A stretch of DNA of 20,488 nt, from assembly GCA_027600665.1 (NCBI GenBank), contig JADGJL010000468.1, positions 1 through 20,488 of the forward strand, written 5' to 3'. The position numbers were made by a program, and so were the translations under genes. Below the pieces are notes generated by a model. It made no database searches, was not told the DNA's origin, and saw only the letters and a list, made by a program, of their open reading frames with translations. Origin of the DNA: Irineochytrium annulatum. Its lineage: Eukaryota; Chytridiomycota; Chytridiomycetes; Chytridiales; Chytridiaceae. Position 1 is the first letter of the stretch. The number at the start of each line of letters is the position of its first letter. This document shows positions 1 to 10,385 of this stretch, in pieces.

Positions 1-323
1 CACCACTCCCCCACCGCCCTCACGTCGCGTGCCCTCCCTCGCCGCGTCCCAACATCATCCTTGGCCAGAACAACATCCCCGCTGCGAGCGCGATTCCTTT
101 GCCCCGCGCGAAGCCAACAAAGCCAACGTGCTTGACACGCATCGCATTCACGAGCCAGCCAGCACGCGCGCGCGCCCGGACCCCCCCCGTTGACACTCGT
201 CGGACCGCATTGAAGAAGGGAAGCTCCCTTTCGAAGGAAAGACTCTCCTCAGGCCGAAGCCCGATTCTTTGATCGACGCCCCCTTTCACATATCCAAAAC
301 CCAACCCCAACCTACGTTCAACA
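1..323. other. 5' flank and probable leader of the elongase gene
   Basis: I see no gene in this stretch. It is pyrimidine-rich and GC-rich, and ends in an A-rich context directly before the elongase ATG at 324, as expected of a fungal promoter and 5' leader. The minus-strand open frame across most of it has no recognisable protein character and is probably chance. Confidence 0.5.
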
Positions 324-2150
324 ATGGACACGACCGTCGACGTCTTCCCGCTCGGAGAGTTCGCTTCCTGTAAGTATTAAGGAAAAAGGGGACCTGTGTG
401 GGAAGGGAGAGAGGAAGAGGTTGGAAATGGAAAGTCCACCATGTTTAGACCCGCGTCTGGAGTGGAGGGCCGCAGGGTGCGACCCCGCGTCGCTTCTGGT
501 CGGGAATGGAGAGTGTGGAGGGCCGATGATCCGACCCACCGCGTTCGCTATGCTTTTCCGACCCCTTCACTAATACAACCGTACCCTTACTTTCTCTTTC
601 TCCCTCAAAAAACCAGACTTCATGGACTGGAAGGTCCCCGTCACGACGGCCGCGGTCTACTTCTTCACCGTCACCTACATCAATCGCACGATCACGCGCT
701 CCCTGGCCGCCAAGAAGCAGCTCCAAAAATCCCTCGCCGATGTTGTGAAGGCCAACAAGGCGACCGACCAGACGCAGACGCAGACGACGACGACGCGAGA
801 CTCGACTTTGTTCAAGTTCCTCGTCTTCCTGCACAACGTGGCTCTGTGCGTCTTCTCGGGCGCGTGCTTTGTCGGCATGGCGCCGAGGTGGATCAGGAAC
901 TTTAGCGAGAGGAGCTTCTTTGACGCCTATTGTGACAGGGATTCGAGGTGTGTTAATTAAAGAAAGGGTTATGGGAGTGGGTAGTGGAGTAAGGGGAGGA
1001 GGAGTAAACGTGGTTTTACTTCGTCGTGATACGCGATAAATAACCATCCTCCTCCGACTCAGTCTCGCGGAGCGCGCTTCATCTTCTTACGACCTCTATT
1101 ATATCCCTCTCCATCGACCAACCGTTCCTTACCCTCTACCTCTACGCCCCCCACCTGATTCACACTCGCTAACATCTACTTCCCCCACCAACTAGCGTCT
1201 GGAACTCGGGCCTGTTCTACTGGTCCTGGTTGTTCTACCTGTCCAAGTACTGGGAGATCCTCGACACCATCATCCTGCTCATGAAGGGGAGGCCGTCGTC
1301 CCTGCTGCAGTCATACCATCACGCTGGCGCGATCATCACTATGTTCTTGTGGTAAGTGGGTTGGATAGAGACGGGAGGGAGGGAGCGAGGATGGAGCGAG
1401 GAAGGAGGGAGAGCATTCGCCCCTTCCATCGTAAAACCTCGCGGTACACCCTTCTCATCATCCAAAAAAACAGCGTCCGCTCCCAAGCGACCGCGACCTG
1501 GATCTTCGTCCTCTTCAATTCCTTCATCCACACCCTGATGTACTTCTACTACGCCCTCACGACCCTCGGCCTCCACCCCCCACGCCGGGCCAAGAAGATG
1601 CTCACGACCATGCAGATCTCCCAGTTCCTCGTCGGGGGCACCATGGCGCTCAGCTACGTCCTGATACCCGGCTGCCTGAAGCACGCCGGCGGGGCCGAGG
1701 ACGCCGGGTGGGAGGGTTTGGCTTATGGGAGCACGATTGGGTATTTGGTGCCGTTGACGTGGTTGTTTGTGGGTGAGTAATACGCAGAGGCCGAGAAGAA
1801 ATTTGGATATCGCGAAGCGACTGCTGATGTTGATGATGTTTGGGACTTTTGGCGGGGAGGGCCGGGGCGCCGCAAGCGAAGCTCCGGCTGTTTTTTTTGC
1901 TCCGTATTAGTTGTTCCGTGTGGTATACCCGGCCTTTCGAGTTCACCAAAAAGCACCTCTTGCTGAAAGCTAACAATCCTCGTATCCCACAGACTTCGCT
2001 CGTCGCACGTATGCCAACATGTCGAAGAAGGCGGCGGAGAGGAAGGTGGCGGCCGGGAAGACGGCGTTCGTGGAGGCGGAGTTGGTCGGGGCCGTCGCGC
2101 CAGCTGCGGAGGGGGTTGAGGGGCTGAAGAGGAGAACAGGGAGGATGTAG
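324..2150 (+). CDS. ELO-family very-long-chain / polyunsaturated fatty acid elongase, five exons
   Basis: Predicted 3-ketoacyl-CoA synthase of the ELO family, the condensing enzyme of microsomal fatty-acid elongation, embedded in the ER membrane. Exons are 324-369, 617-947, 1196-1351, 1474-1772 and 1993-2150; all junctions are GT-AG and keep frame, giving 329 aa, slightly longer than the usual 270-320. The family motifs appear in order: an N-terminal FMDWKVPV, KYWEILDT in exon 3, the catalytic box QSYHH (His 167-168), NSFIHTLMYFYY, then TTMQISQ. Several hydrophobic segments fit the seven-helix ELO fold. The first position of the HxxHH box is Gln, a variant known in many PUFA-type elongases, so a polyunsaturated substrate is possible but unproven. 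The C-terminal tail is basic (KRRTGRM) without a clear KKxx signal. Introns (122-248 nt) are much longer than those of the cluster genes downstream. Confidence 0.93.
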
Positions 2151-3122
2151 ATGATAACGCTATCCCTGCGGAGGAGGGCGAGGGGTTGAAGAGAAGGGGG
2201 CACAGCTTAAGTGATGTTGCAGCCGAGGCATTCTATTCCTGTTTTGGTTTGCTTTCATCTTCGTCTTGTCGACTCTTTGTCTTTGGACGGACTTTACTGG
2301 ATTATCTCTGGCCTTAACTTTTTATTTTTATTTTTTTTTTTTTGCGCGCTTTAAACTTTGGTGTCGACTCTATCCATTATGATTTGCTACTTTCTCTGCC
2401 CTTCCCTGCTGTCGAGCAGCTCTGTACTGTGCTGTTATTTTCTTTGGTTCGCCCTCCCTTTCGACTGTTTTGTGCTGCAGTCATTCCTTGTCATCTTGTT
2501 AAAATGTTGCCTGCTTTTTCATTGTGCCCTTGTTTTAGTTATGCTAGTTTTGGTGGCCGCCGACGACGATGGAGTAAATCTGTATGCGAAAATGAACACG
2601 GAAGCCCAATCTCTACCAATCCTAATCCAAACCGAAACAATGGCCATAAGCAATCACCATCATGCCGACCTCAGTAACGAAAAAACAAAGGGAACACGAT
2701 GGTAGCGTCGATTGCGAACTAACCGGTTGAGTAAACCTAAAAGCTAGAGAAAGAAAACATATCATAAAAAACTGCGTTTGAAGGCCAAGGAAAAGGATGG
2801 GGATGTCAACTCCATCTGATCTTCCGCCTGTGTCACGTCCTGCTTAGATCCTAAGCGAGGCTGTTCGTGCCATGTTACAACACCTGCAGTGAGGGCCAGG
2901 GTCCCTACACATAGTCGACATAGTTCTTCCCATATTTTCACAAGGTTAAAGGATCACGTTAATGACGACGGACAGTCAATACAATCATTGTTAAGATGTG
3001 CAGCTATGACACTGTCTGCAGCGAGATAAACATATCTAAATACATAACCAGGTGGACCCGCTAACAGGATGTCCGCAATCAAACGTGCTCCAGCGCTGTT
3101 TCCCACTGAGCGCGCGCACAAT
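2151..3122. other. Convergent intergenic region between the elongase and membrane gene A
   Basis: The 3' ends of the elongase (+) and membrane gene A (-) face each other here. The region holds a T-rich run at about 2320-2343 and otherwise no recognisable gene. Two overlapping plus-strand open frames (2342-2705) encode Cys/Leu/Phe-rich strings typical of translated T-rich non-coding DNA, and I do not call them. Confidence 0.5.
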
Positions 3123-5193
3123 CTACCTCGACCTCCCAATGATGTAGCAGTCCTTGTTTGAGCCCATCCCAAGCAAAAACGGGCTCGCATCCGACAAGAT
3201 AAACATCCCCAGCACCGACACCGTGTTCAACGCCGCGAACAAGAAAGACTTGACCGTGAGCCCGTAATCTTTGTACTCCCTCATCCCGCTCTCGTAGTCA
3301 TAACTCCCCACCCGCAACTCCACGCACCACCCGACCGCGTCAAACAGGATCGCGAGGAACGGGCTCGCGACCGACCGCGAGATCGTCTCGGGCAGGAAAG
3401 CGACGGCGCTGTTGCATTGCATCCAGACGCTGAAGGGGGGAGCGATGATCATGAGCCAGGTCATGAGGAGGCCGGACAGGCGGGCTGTCCAGTCCGCCGT
3501 GCGCAGACCGAGACAGAGGTAGGCCTTGTACACGCGGTCGTCGAGGGGCTCGAATGCGATAGTAGACAGGGAGGCGATGGAGGTTTCCATGGAGGGTGGA
3601 AGTGAAAACCCAAGGGGCTGCCCCGTGTCGACCGGAGGGGGTGGCGCGTCAGAGCGGATGGACCGGGTATTGGTGATTGCCCTTTTCACCTCCGCTGCTG
3701 ATGATGCTGTTGTACAGCTGTTTATAACTTTGCTCATCGTAAGGGAGGAAAGCGAAAAAGGGCACAGACCACCACTGCGGAAATCCTTGCTTCTTCCGTT
3801 ATGCATCGCGTCGTTGGCGAAAACGTCTAGCCCGACAGCGGCCCGCATGCCGGACTGAGTTGTGACGGATACGGAGCCGTATTGCTGCGCGGGAGCGGCC
3901 AGACTGTCCCTTTTGTCGCTTTTTTCCACTGGGGCAGTCTCCACATCGCTTTGCACATCCGCGACGTCCATCACGCGCCGGGCGCGTTTTCGGCGAAACA
4001 TGAAAGCGGATATCACCCGGGTTGCCAACGACAGGGACAACGTCGAGATGTACGATATGTAGAACGAGAGCGGCGGCTCGCGATTTAACATTAGCCAACC
4101 GATCAAATTCCAGGAGGCCTCCGTCGATACTTGTGATGTTAACTATTTGCGCCAAGGTTGATGTTTTAGCTCAATGAAGTAGTGAAGGGCGAAAAAAATT
4201 ACCTGAAGGATGTTGCCGAGAACTTCATCCTTTCTTGACGCCGGGGTGACCTTTTTCCAGTGCGGCATCATCGAATAAAGTTTGGCCCAGCTGTGCTTCA
4301 TCGCGTAAAACCTGTTTGCACAATTTTTTTGCCGTTATTCCTTAATTGCCGCTCCAGGGCAACTTACGCAAGAGCCATGCCGATTGACAGTGCCAACTCG
4401 AGTCCCTGAATGGAAGGGCTGTTTGAGGTTATCGCGATGTAGTTTCCGTAGTTTCCCACGTTAAACGCAAACGACATGAAGATCCTTGATATTAAAAATG
4501 GGTCAATGCCCAACTCAAAGACTGACGAAACGAGCAAAGACAGACACTTACAGGGCCAGGGCACCCAAAAGATGTATCATCGTGCTGAGCTTTGCGTATG
4601 TCAGCATGTTCGCCCATGTGTTGCCCCACGTTCGAGGAAATTGCTCGAACATAAACGACATCGGGATCTCAAAGAGCACGGCGCCAGGTATGAGCACCGC
4701 AAAAAACCACATTACGAACGTCAGGGCCTTCACCGAGTGCCATATCAGCAGGACGATGGCATAAGTGACAACGGATAGCGTGGTGCTGTCGACGACCGGG
4801 CCGATCAGTATCTTGTTTTTAGCCCACATCATCGAGCCACATTGCCTGAGATCACAATTAATCTATCGCAAGAAGCGAACCGATTGACGGGGGCTTACTT
4901 GAACAACCAAAATACCACTATGCTGCGGAAAAGGTACAAGTCATTAGCGCCGCATCCCTGCCATTCAGCCGGCAGTTGTACCAGCGGGGCCGACGGACAA
5001 CCTACCCATAGACCTGGCTGTCCTCGAAAAAGGGCAAGCTGCTTCCGAACACGGACGCCGTCGTGACGTTCCTCGTCGCAAAAATCACGAGCGCCCAAAC
5101 CCCGACGGTGAACGCGCCGACGATGGCCGTTATCCGGCAGGCCCGCGCCAGGACCGCGCCGAGGCACCTGAAGTAGAGGGCGACGGTCTTCAT
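3123..5193 (-). CDS. Polytopic membrane protein of unrecognised family, copy A, six exons
   Basis: I do not recognise the family. Exons on the minus strand are 5193-5006, 4922-4899 (24 nt), 4845-4552, 4484-4368, 4311-4203 and 4142-3123, giving 583 aa. All junctions are GT-AG and were chosen because they align with copies B and C. About five hydrophobic segments lie in residues 1-210 and one in about 253-290. A variable, charged and Ser/Thr-rich linker follows (about 290-440). The most conserved block is the C-terminal 143 residues with about three more segments, carrying GLRTADW, YDYESGMREY and SDASPFLLGMG. The start at 5193 is preferred because upstream DNA resembles the non-coding leaders of B and C; an in-frame ATG at 5319 would add 42 residues. 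The gene is head to head with the F-box gene at 5708. Location in a membrane is inferred; function is unknown. Confidence 0.8.
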
Positions 5194-5258
5194 TGCGACC
5201 GCGGTCACGGTCGCTCGCGAGCCGTGATGAAAATCTCGTCGGGCTGGCGCGGCGACGC

Positions 5259-5268
5259 GTAAATCTCG
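5259..5268. promoter_or_regulatory. GTAAATCT element upstream of membrane gene A
   Basis: GTAAATCTCG lies 66 nt before the predicted ATG of copy A. Related words precede B (GTAAATCC at 9925) and C (GTAAATCTC at 15885 and GTAAATCTG at 15900). It may be a promoter or leader element, or simply surviving duplication homology. Confidence 0.35.
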
Positions 5269-5435
5269 ATGGTCACTCCTCTGGGGACCTTCAGCATTAA
5301 TAAGACGCAGCCAACTCATCAGCTCTGCGGGCGCCTACCAGCGACACCGCAGCTTCTTTCCGCCGTGTATGTTGGTCACTGATATTAATGATAACTTTTC
5401 CAGTGCTTCTGAAAAGCTAAAGAAAATGCAAGGTT

Positions 5436-5461
5436 TGCAGAATATTTATGCAGAATATTTA
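5436..5461. repeat. Two exact 13-bp tandem copies in an AT-rich promoter core
   Basis: TGCAGAATATTTA occurs twice back to back with no mismatch, followed by a T-rich run. It sits near the middle of the divergent A / F-box 1 gap. It could be a paired factor site or a nucleosome-poor core; only the repeat itself is seen directly. Confidence 0.75.
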
Positions 5462-5707
5462 ATATTTTTTTCTTTTTTCAATGAGAAAGAAGGCCGTTGT
5501 CGCCGTGAAGGAACTAATGCATCTATTTGAGCTTGTGAGGGGTCAAGTGCTAAGTTGTCAGCATCAATAGCGATGCTAGATTTGCTCGCAGCAACCACCT
5601 GGACCATCAGCTCGCTCAAGGCCGGAATCCCGATTGAAAGGTATTAATTACATCGTTGTCCTGACAGCTTTCGTTTCTTGTGTGTTGAAGTGGAATCCCC
5701 AGGCACC

Positions 5708-7297
5708 ATGCTCGTCGTCGACGATTCCAAGGTCCTCGACGAGATCCTGATCGGCGTGTTCCGCCAGCTGAATGCAGATCGCCCGGCGGACCGGTACGCG
5801 CTTCACAACTGCCTCGTTGTCTCGCGGAGGTACTTCCAACAGGCGGCCGAGCGAATGTGGTCGGCCCAGATCTTCCCCGTGTCCATCCATGAGGCAGCCC
5901 GTTACCACGATCGCTTTCGGTTCCTTTTCGAGCACGTCCTGGTGAACGAGCCTGCAATCGCGGGGGATCACGGGCGGCCCGCGTGCTCGAGGGACTGGCG
6001 AATCACGATATATATGGGGTCCCTTCGGAAGCTCCTATGCCTTGCGACCGGCAAAAGTGATTGCCTCTCCGTCCCGCCCGAGCGCCTTTTGCCATGGATC
6101 AAGCGGTTGGATTGGGTGGACATGCAGTCGGCGGACGAGACCTGGGCGCGGGCCCTAGCGAAACGCTTCAGCGTGATCGGCCAGCATCCACATCATTTGA
6201 TCCTCGGACCCGGCAAAGCCAGTGACGTGATGAGCCTCGCGTGCCGAACCGTGCCGTCTTTACTGCTCACAATCGGTCGCAGTGGCGAGGACGGAGGCCT
6301 GGCAAAGTATTTAAGAGGCCTGGTGATCGGCAATGAATGCAAACATCTGCAGGCTCTGTGTGTAGAATGCTGGCGTGGACCAAATGACTTGGAGGCCATA
6401 GCCGAGTGCATCATTGCAAATGGGAAAAACCTCAGAGCTCTTCGCCTCAGCGGATCCGGTACGCCGATTCGTTTCTCAGCAATGGCAACAGCAAAGGCCA
6501 TCAGTTCTATGGCATGTCTGGAGCAGCTGGATGTGCAAATTGACCTCGATGAATCCCGCGACTTTGTCGTTCCGCTCTTATTGAGGTCCGCATCAACTCT
6601 AATCGCCCTGTACCTCCTGGCTGGGCAGGCAGATGCGGTGAATGTATTGCCAATGAAGGAACTCACCCATCTCCGCGCGCTTAAAGTTAGCCTCATCCTC
6701 ACCTCAAGTGGAAGAGTTTCGGCTTCGTGGCTGGGATCGATGACGTCACTTGTCAGCCTGAGCATAGCATCCTACATGAAAGAACTCGACGGCGTATCTG
6801 AACTATTGGAACACGTAAACAAAATGACCGGACTGCGAGAACTGGCGATAAGTCTTTCTAACTGCAAGCCGAAACATAACGAGCAACCTGTCCAAGTTCA
6901 AATGCGTTGGAGCGTGCTACGTCGTCTTCGGCTTATCCGGATTGTATTGGCATCTTCGTCTTTTGGTGTTTCTTGCTTCGGCACGATGGACCGCGAGAGC
7001 AAGGAAACTGATGATTTCCCGCATTTGGAAGAACTTTACCTTGATTTTGACTTGAGCTGCATTTCTGGGTCGGAAGACAGGATGCTCTCTAGAGTTATGA
7101 TTAATGCAGTACTGGACGAAGGCAAGACGCCTGCGTTAGCTAATGCACGCATAATTAATAGGGGAGGCCCTCCTTTGACCGACCCTGCGAAAGACTCCGG
7201 TCCGCTGGGCGGCTGGAACTTTAAACTAGTAGGCGGGAGGAGCAAATTTAGCTCGCTTGAATTGGGTCGTTTGAGGGAGCATTTTAAATATTTGTAA
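5708..7297 (+). CDS. F-box-like leucine-rich-repeat protein 1
   Basis: Single-exon protein of 529 aa, probably a substrate adaptor of an SCF (Skp1-Cullin-F-box) ubiquitin ligase. An F-box-like region spans about residues 8-52: VLDEILIGVFRQL, then CLVVSRRYF and ERMWS, matching the F-box pattern of a hydrophobic helix, C..VSR and a terminal LW-like pair, but without the usual LP start. About eight irregular leucine-rich repeats follow from about residue 205, for example LRALRLSGSG, LTHLRALKVS, MTSLVSLSIA, MTGLRELAIS and FPHLEELYLD. The ATG at 5708 sits in a CACCATG context and aligns with the start of the paralogue at 10386; an in-frame ATG at 5678 would add ten residues. The two F-box proteins align along most of their length. 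The gene is divergent from membrane gene A, which may share its promoter. The substrate is unknown. Confidence 0.8.
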   Translation: MLVVDDSKVLDEILIGVFRQLNADRPADRYALHNCLVVSRRYFQQAAERMWSAQIFPVSIHEAARYHDRFRFLFEHVLVNEPAIAGDHGRPACSRDWRITIYMGSLRKLLCLATGKSDCLSVPPERLLPWIKRLDWVDMQSADETWARALAKRFSVIGQHPHHLILGPGKASDVMSLACRTVPSLLLTIGRSGEDGGLAKYLRGLVIGNECKHLQALCVECWRGPNDLEAIAECIIANGKNLRALRLSGSGTPIRFSAMATAKAISSMACLEQLDVQIDLDESRDFVVPLLLRSASTLIALYLLAGQADAVNVLPMKELTHLRALKVSLILTSSGRVSASWLGSMTSLVSLSIASYMKELDGVSELLEHVNKMTGLRELAISLSNCKPKHNEQPVQVQMRWSVLRRLRLIRIVLASSSFGVSCFGTMDRESKETDDFPHLEELYLDFDLSCISGSEDRMLSRVMINAVLDEGKTPALANARIINRGGPPLTDPAKDSGPLGGWNFKLVGGRSKFSSLELGRLREHFKYL

Positions 7298-7927
7298 TAA
7301 TAAGCTAAATTACAATGGCCGGCATTTTCTACGAGGTCCAGCCCGACCCTGAAGGTGAGAAATCGGTCATGATGCGGAAGAGGGTTGTGTTGACTAGAAC
7401 GAGGCTGCAAAGAATCTTCCGCAACGCGGTAAGATTATACAAGTAAAGTCGAGTAACAGCAATTCGCTCAATATCCAGCCCAATACGAAAGGTATCCAAT
7501 GGTCTGCGCAATATTTGCGTTCAGTTTGTGCTCGGCCATCTCAACCAGCGCGGTCGCAGCGTCGATGCGTTTGGTGAAGAGGGCCAGGCCACCCAATATG
7601 AGTTAATTCGAAAGAGCGATTGCCGCAACCCAAAGTCACCGTGCGGCGTTGGCTGACGAGGAAAACGACGACCCAATGGTAAGCTATGAACGCGTTGGAG
7701 GGATGGGGTCGGTGGCGCCTCAATACCCTCACTCCCGAGGAAATCGCGCTACGCACTCACGGCAAACGCCACCAAGAATCATGTTGGTTGTCGCCGGCCG
7801 TGGTTCGCTACTTACGCTTCAAGTTTCTGCTATATTAAGAAAAATTTAAGCCGATGGGAATATTCGGTTATATAAAGTTGTATTACAACATATGTATAAT
7901 GCGCCATTGGGCCAGACTGCGCACGTC
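7298..7927. other. Gap between F-box gene 1 and membrane gene B, with possible gene debris
   Basis: The convergent 3' ends of F-box gene 1 and copy B lie here. A short plus-strand frame starts at 7315 (43 codons, begins MAGIFYEVQPDPEG) and stops just after a GCG-GTAAGA donor-like site; an acceptor-like TATCCAG lies at about 7478. Beyond it, protein-like stretches appear in different frames, including FERAIAATQSHRAAL just after a TAA, and LNTLTPEEIALRTHG after an ATG at 7687. I could not assemble one intact gene. It may be a decayed small gene or chance. Confidence 0.3.
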
Positions 7928-9901
7928 CTATTTCGACCTCCCCATAGAATAACAGTCCGGGCTCGCGCCCATCCCCAGCAAGAACGGACCCGCATCCGAC
8001 ATGATAAACATCCCCAGGACAGCGACAGAGTTCAGCGCCGTAAACAAGATCGATCTTCCCGTCAGCCCAAACCCAGCAAATTCCCTCAACCCGGCGTCAT
8101 AGTCATACCCGCCAACGTGAATCTCGGCCCAGAACCCCACCGCGTCAAATAGGAGTGCGAGCGCTGGTGTGGCGACTGATCGCGCGGCCATGTCCGGCGC
8201 CGTGACGGACTGGTTGCAGCGCATCCAGTAGGAGAAGGGCGGCCGGATGATTAGCAGCCATGTCATGACGAGAGCGGAAAGACGGGCCGCCCAGTCCGCG
8301 GTGCGGAGGCCGAGGGAGAGGTAAGCGCGCCGGGCGAGGTCGTCCAGCGGCTCGAAGTTGTCGGGTGGGGTAGATGGTGCCGAGGGACGATTTTTAGGTG
8401 GCGGTTCGATTGTTGGCGCGCGAGCGGTGGGGAGGACCGGCTTTGCGGCCTTTGTTGACACTATTATATTATTTTTTTTTTTCATTAGAGTGTAGCACCA
8501 CAATACCTTGAATAAACAGTTCTCCCCTACCGTAATGTCGAAAGCCACTGCTGTTCAATGCGTCAAACACGTCTGGGCGGACTGGCGAGAGTCTAACGGG
8601 CGGTTGACGTTGTTGAGGTGGAGCCGCCGTCGAGACAGTATTTGGGTCATTCTCCGCCGCGGCAGTTTCAAGATCTTTGCCGACGGAGACGAAGTCGACG
8701 ACCACCCGCCGAGCAAGGCGCCGGCGGACCAGCACCGCCGAAAACACGCGAAATGCCAACCCCATAGCCAGCGTCGATATATAGGAGCTGTAAAAGGAAA
8801 ACTGGGGCTCGCGGTTAACCAGCAGAAGCCCAACTAGATTCCAAAAAGTCTCCGTCGACGTGTCTTGTGTTAACTGCATTGCGTGTTCAGTCCCATAGGC
8901 ATGCAAAGATAAGTTAACTTACTTTCAAAACGTTGCCCAGAACTTCTTGTTGCCTGGTCACAGGAGCAGCCCGCCTCCATTGCGGCAACATCCCATAAAG
9001 GGTTGTCCAGGTAAGCTTTACTGCGTAAAATCTTTTGCAATCCTTAGTCTCCCATTGCAACCGACGGGTTTGAACTCACGCAATTGCCAACGCAAAGGAC
9101 ACTAGCAATTCTAGAAGAAATGCTGAAGACCCTCCCAGTTTGATCACGAAAGTGGTCCCATATGTGCCGACATCGAACGTCAAACTTAAAAAAAGGCTAT
9201 GGAGGACTTTTAGTGTCCACCCTCTGTGCTCTCCGAAAACATAACTTACAGCGCTACGGCGTTCATGATAATCGTCATGCCGCTCACCTTCAACCAGGTT
9301 CGCATGTTTGTCCACGTGTTTGCCCATGTCCGAGGAAGCGCCTCGTAACAGAGTGTAAGCGGGACAAACGTTAACGCCGTCAAGGGAATGAGCGTTGAGA
9401 AGACCCAGGTTCTGAACGCCAGGGCCTTGGCGAAGTGCCAAATAACAAGGACGGCTGTGAAGAGGCTACCGGTGGCGATAAAGCCGTCGACGCTGGGACC
9501 GAAGACGAGCTTGGACCTCGCCCACAGCATCGAGGCAGACTGCCTGGCAAGCGGGATAAGGAAACGGGGAAACAACAAGGTACGAAAAAAGCCTTACCTG
9601 AACATAAAGAATATCACGATGCTGGGGAAGATGTAGGGGGTTAATGTTGACGTCAGGCGATGCTTCTTCCAAATTAAAAAAAGGAAGCGCATTACCCGTA
9701 CACTTGGCTGTCGTCGGAGTATGGCAACGTGTCCCCGAAAACCGTGGCCGCGGTCACGTCCCGAGTAGCGAAGATCACCAGCACCCAGACTGCTACAGTG
9801 AACGCGCTGATGATGGCCGACATCGCGAACGCCCGCGCGAGGACCACGCCGAGGCACCTGAGGTAGAGGATGGCGGCCTCATGAGCGGGCGCGGCTGCCA
9901 T
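7928..9901 (-). CDS. Polytopic membrane protein of unrecognised family, copy B, seven exons
   Basis: Paralogue of copy A. Exons on the minus strand are 9901-9696, 9621-9598 (24 nt), 9543-9250, 9196-9080, 9031-8923, 8873-8531 and 8460-7928, giving 541 aa. The four internal exons match copy A exactly in length (24, 294, 117, 109). The last intron has two usable donors in the same phase (after 8531 or after 8507), so an eight-residue difference remains open. The protein repeats A's plan: an N-terminal hydrophobic half, a shorter Pro/Thr-rich linker, and the conserved C-terminal block with GLRTADW, GGYDYDAGLREF and SDAGPFLLGMG. The last residues (GRSK) and the surrounding DNA nearly match A (GRSR). 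The start at 9901 is the first ATG in frame. Introns are 48-74 nt. It is head to head with the F-box gene at 10386. Function is unknown. Confidence 0.8.
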
Positions 9902-10385
9902 GCACTATGAGTCGCGCGAGGACGGTAAATCCTTCAGGGTGTTAATCGCGCGGTCCAACTCGTTCGACCGCGCAAATCTTGAGATAGGCGACCTGGTATC
10001 AATGGCTGGGCGATTGCTCCGCAAGTTCTTCGTCGTGCCTACGCCTCGGCGCGACGGCCGAGTCGCCTCAACGGTGGAGTCGACGGCGACGCTTCAGTCG
10101 CTGGAACGCACTGGATCCGAGGCCTGACGTCCACCGATCGCATCGACTCCACCGACCTGACGGCCCTAACAGGCAATCGAGCTCAATTCCAAGACTATTC
10201 TCATCCCAACAGAGGTTGTGGAAGCGAGTTTGTCACCTCCATCACTCGCTCAGCCATCACGAACTCATCCCCAACAACAACTGCTTTGGCTCGCTTGGTC
10301 GAAGTCGGGGAAATCTGGGCCAGCTCCGTACGTCTGAGTGATATTGACCTGCGTGCTGATTGCCTGCATCCAGCTCTCGCCCGTC
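9902..10385. promoter_or_regulatory. Shared upstream region of membrane gene B and F-box gene 2
   Basis: This 484-bp divergent gap corresponds to the one between copy A and F-box gene 1. It holds GTAAATCC (9925-9932) and a weaker GCAAATCTT (about 9972-9980) beside copy B. On the F-box side a donor-like GTACGT (10328), a CTGAT branch-like word and an acceptor-like CATCCAG (ending 10373) could define a leader intron of about 46 nt before the ATG at 10386. Confidence 0.5.

Larger units (their letters stand above)
5194..5707. promoter_or_regulatory. Shared upstream region of membrane gene A and F-box gene 1
   Basis: This 514-bp gap separates two divergent start codons and so must hold both promoters. 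It contains the GTAAATCTCG element at 5259-5268, with a near copy at 5229-5239, that recurs upstream of copies B and C. It also has an exact 13-bp tandem repeat (TGCAGAATATTTA, 5436-5448 and 5449-5461) inside an AT-rich core running to about 5478. A splice-acceptor-like site (CTGACAG, ending about 5667) precedes F-box gene 1, so a 5' leader intron is possible. Confidence 0.6.

Noticed and set aside
445..1047. 200-codon minus-strand open frame
   Set aside because: It overlaps exon 2 and two introns of the elongase on the other strand and shows no domain or hydrophobic pattern of its own.
2342..2705. Overlapping hydrophobic plus-strand frames
   Set aside because: They come from a T-rich 3' flank, two frames are open at once, and they have no motif or homologue.
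5194..5319. N-terminal extension of copy A from the ATG at 5319
   Set aside because: The 42 extra residues have no counterpart in B or C, and the DNA matches their non-coding leaders (GTAAATCT element).
6193..6765. 190-codon minus-strand open frame
   Set aside because: It is antisense to F-box gene 1, whose frame has recognisable F-box and LRR pattern; this one has none.
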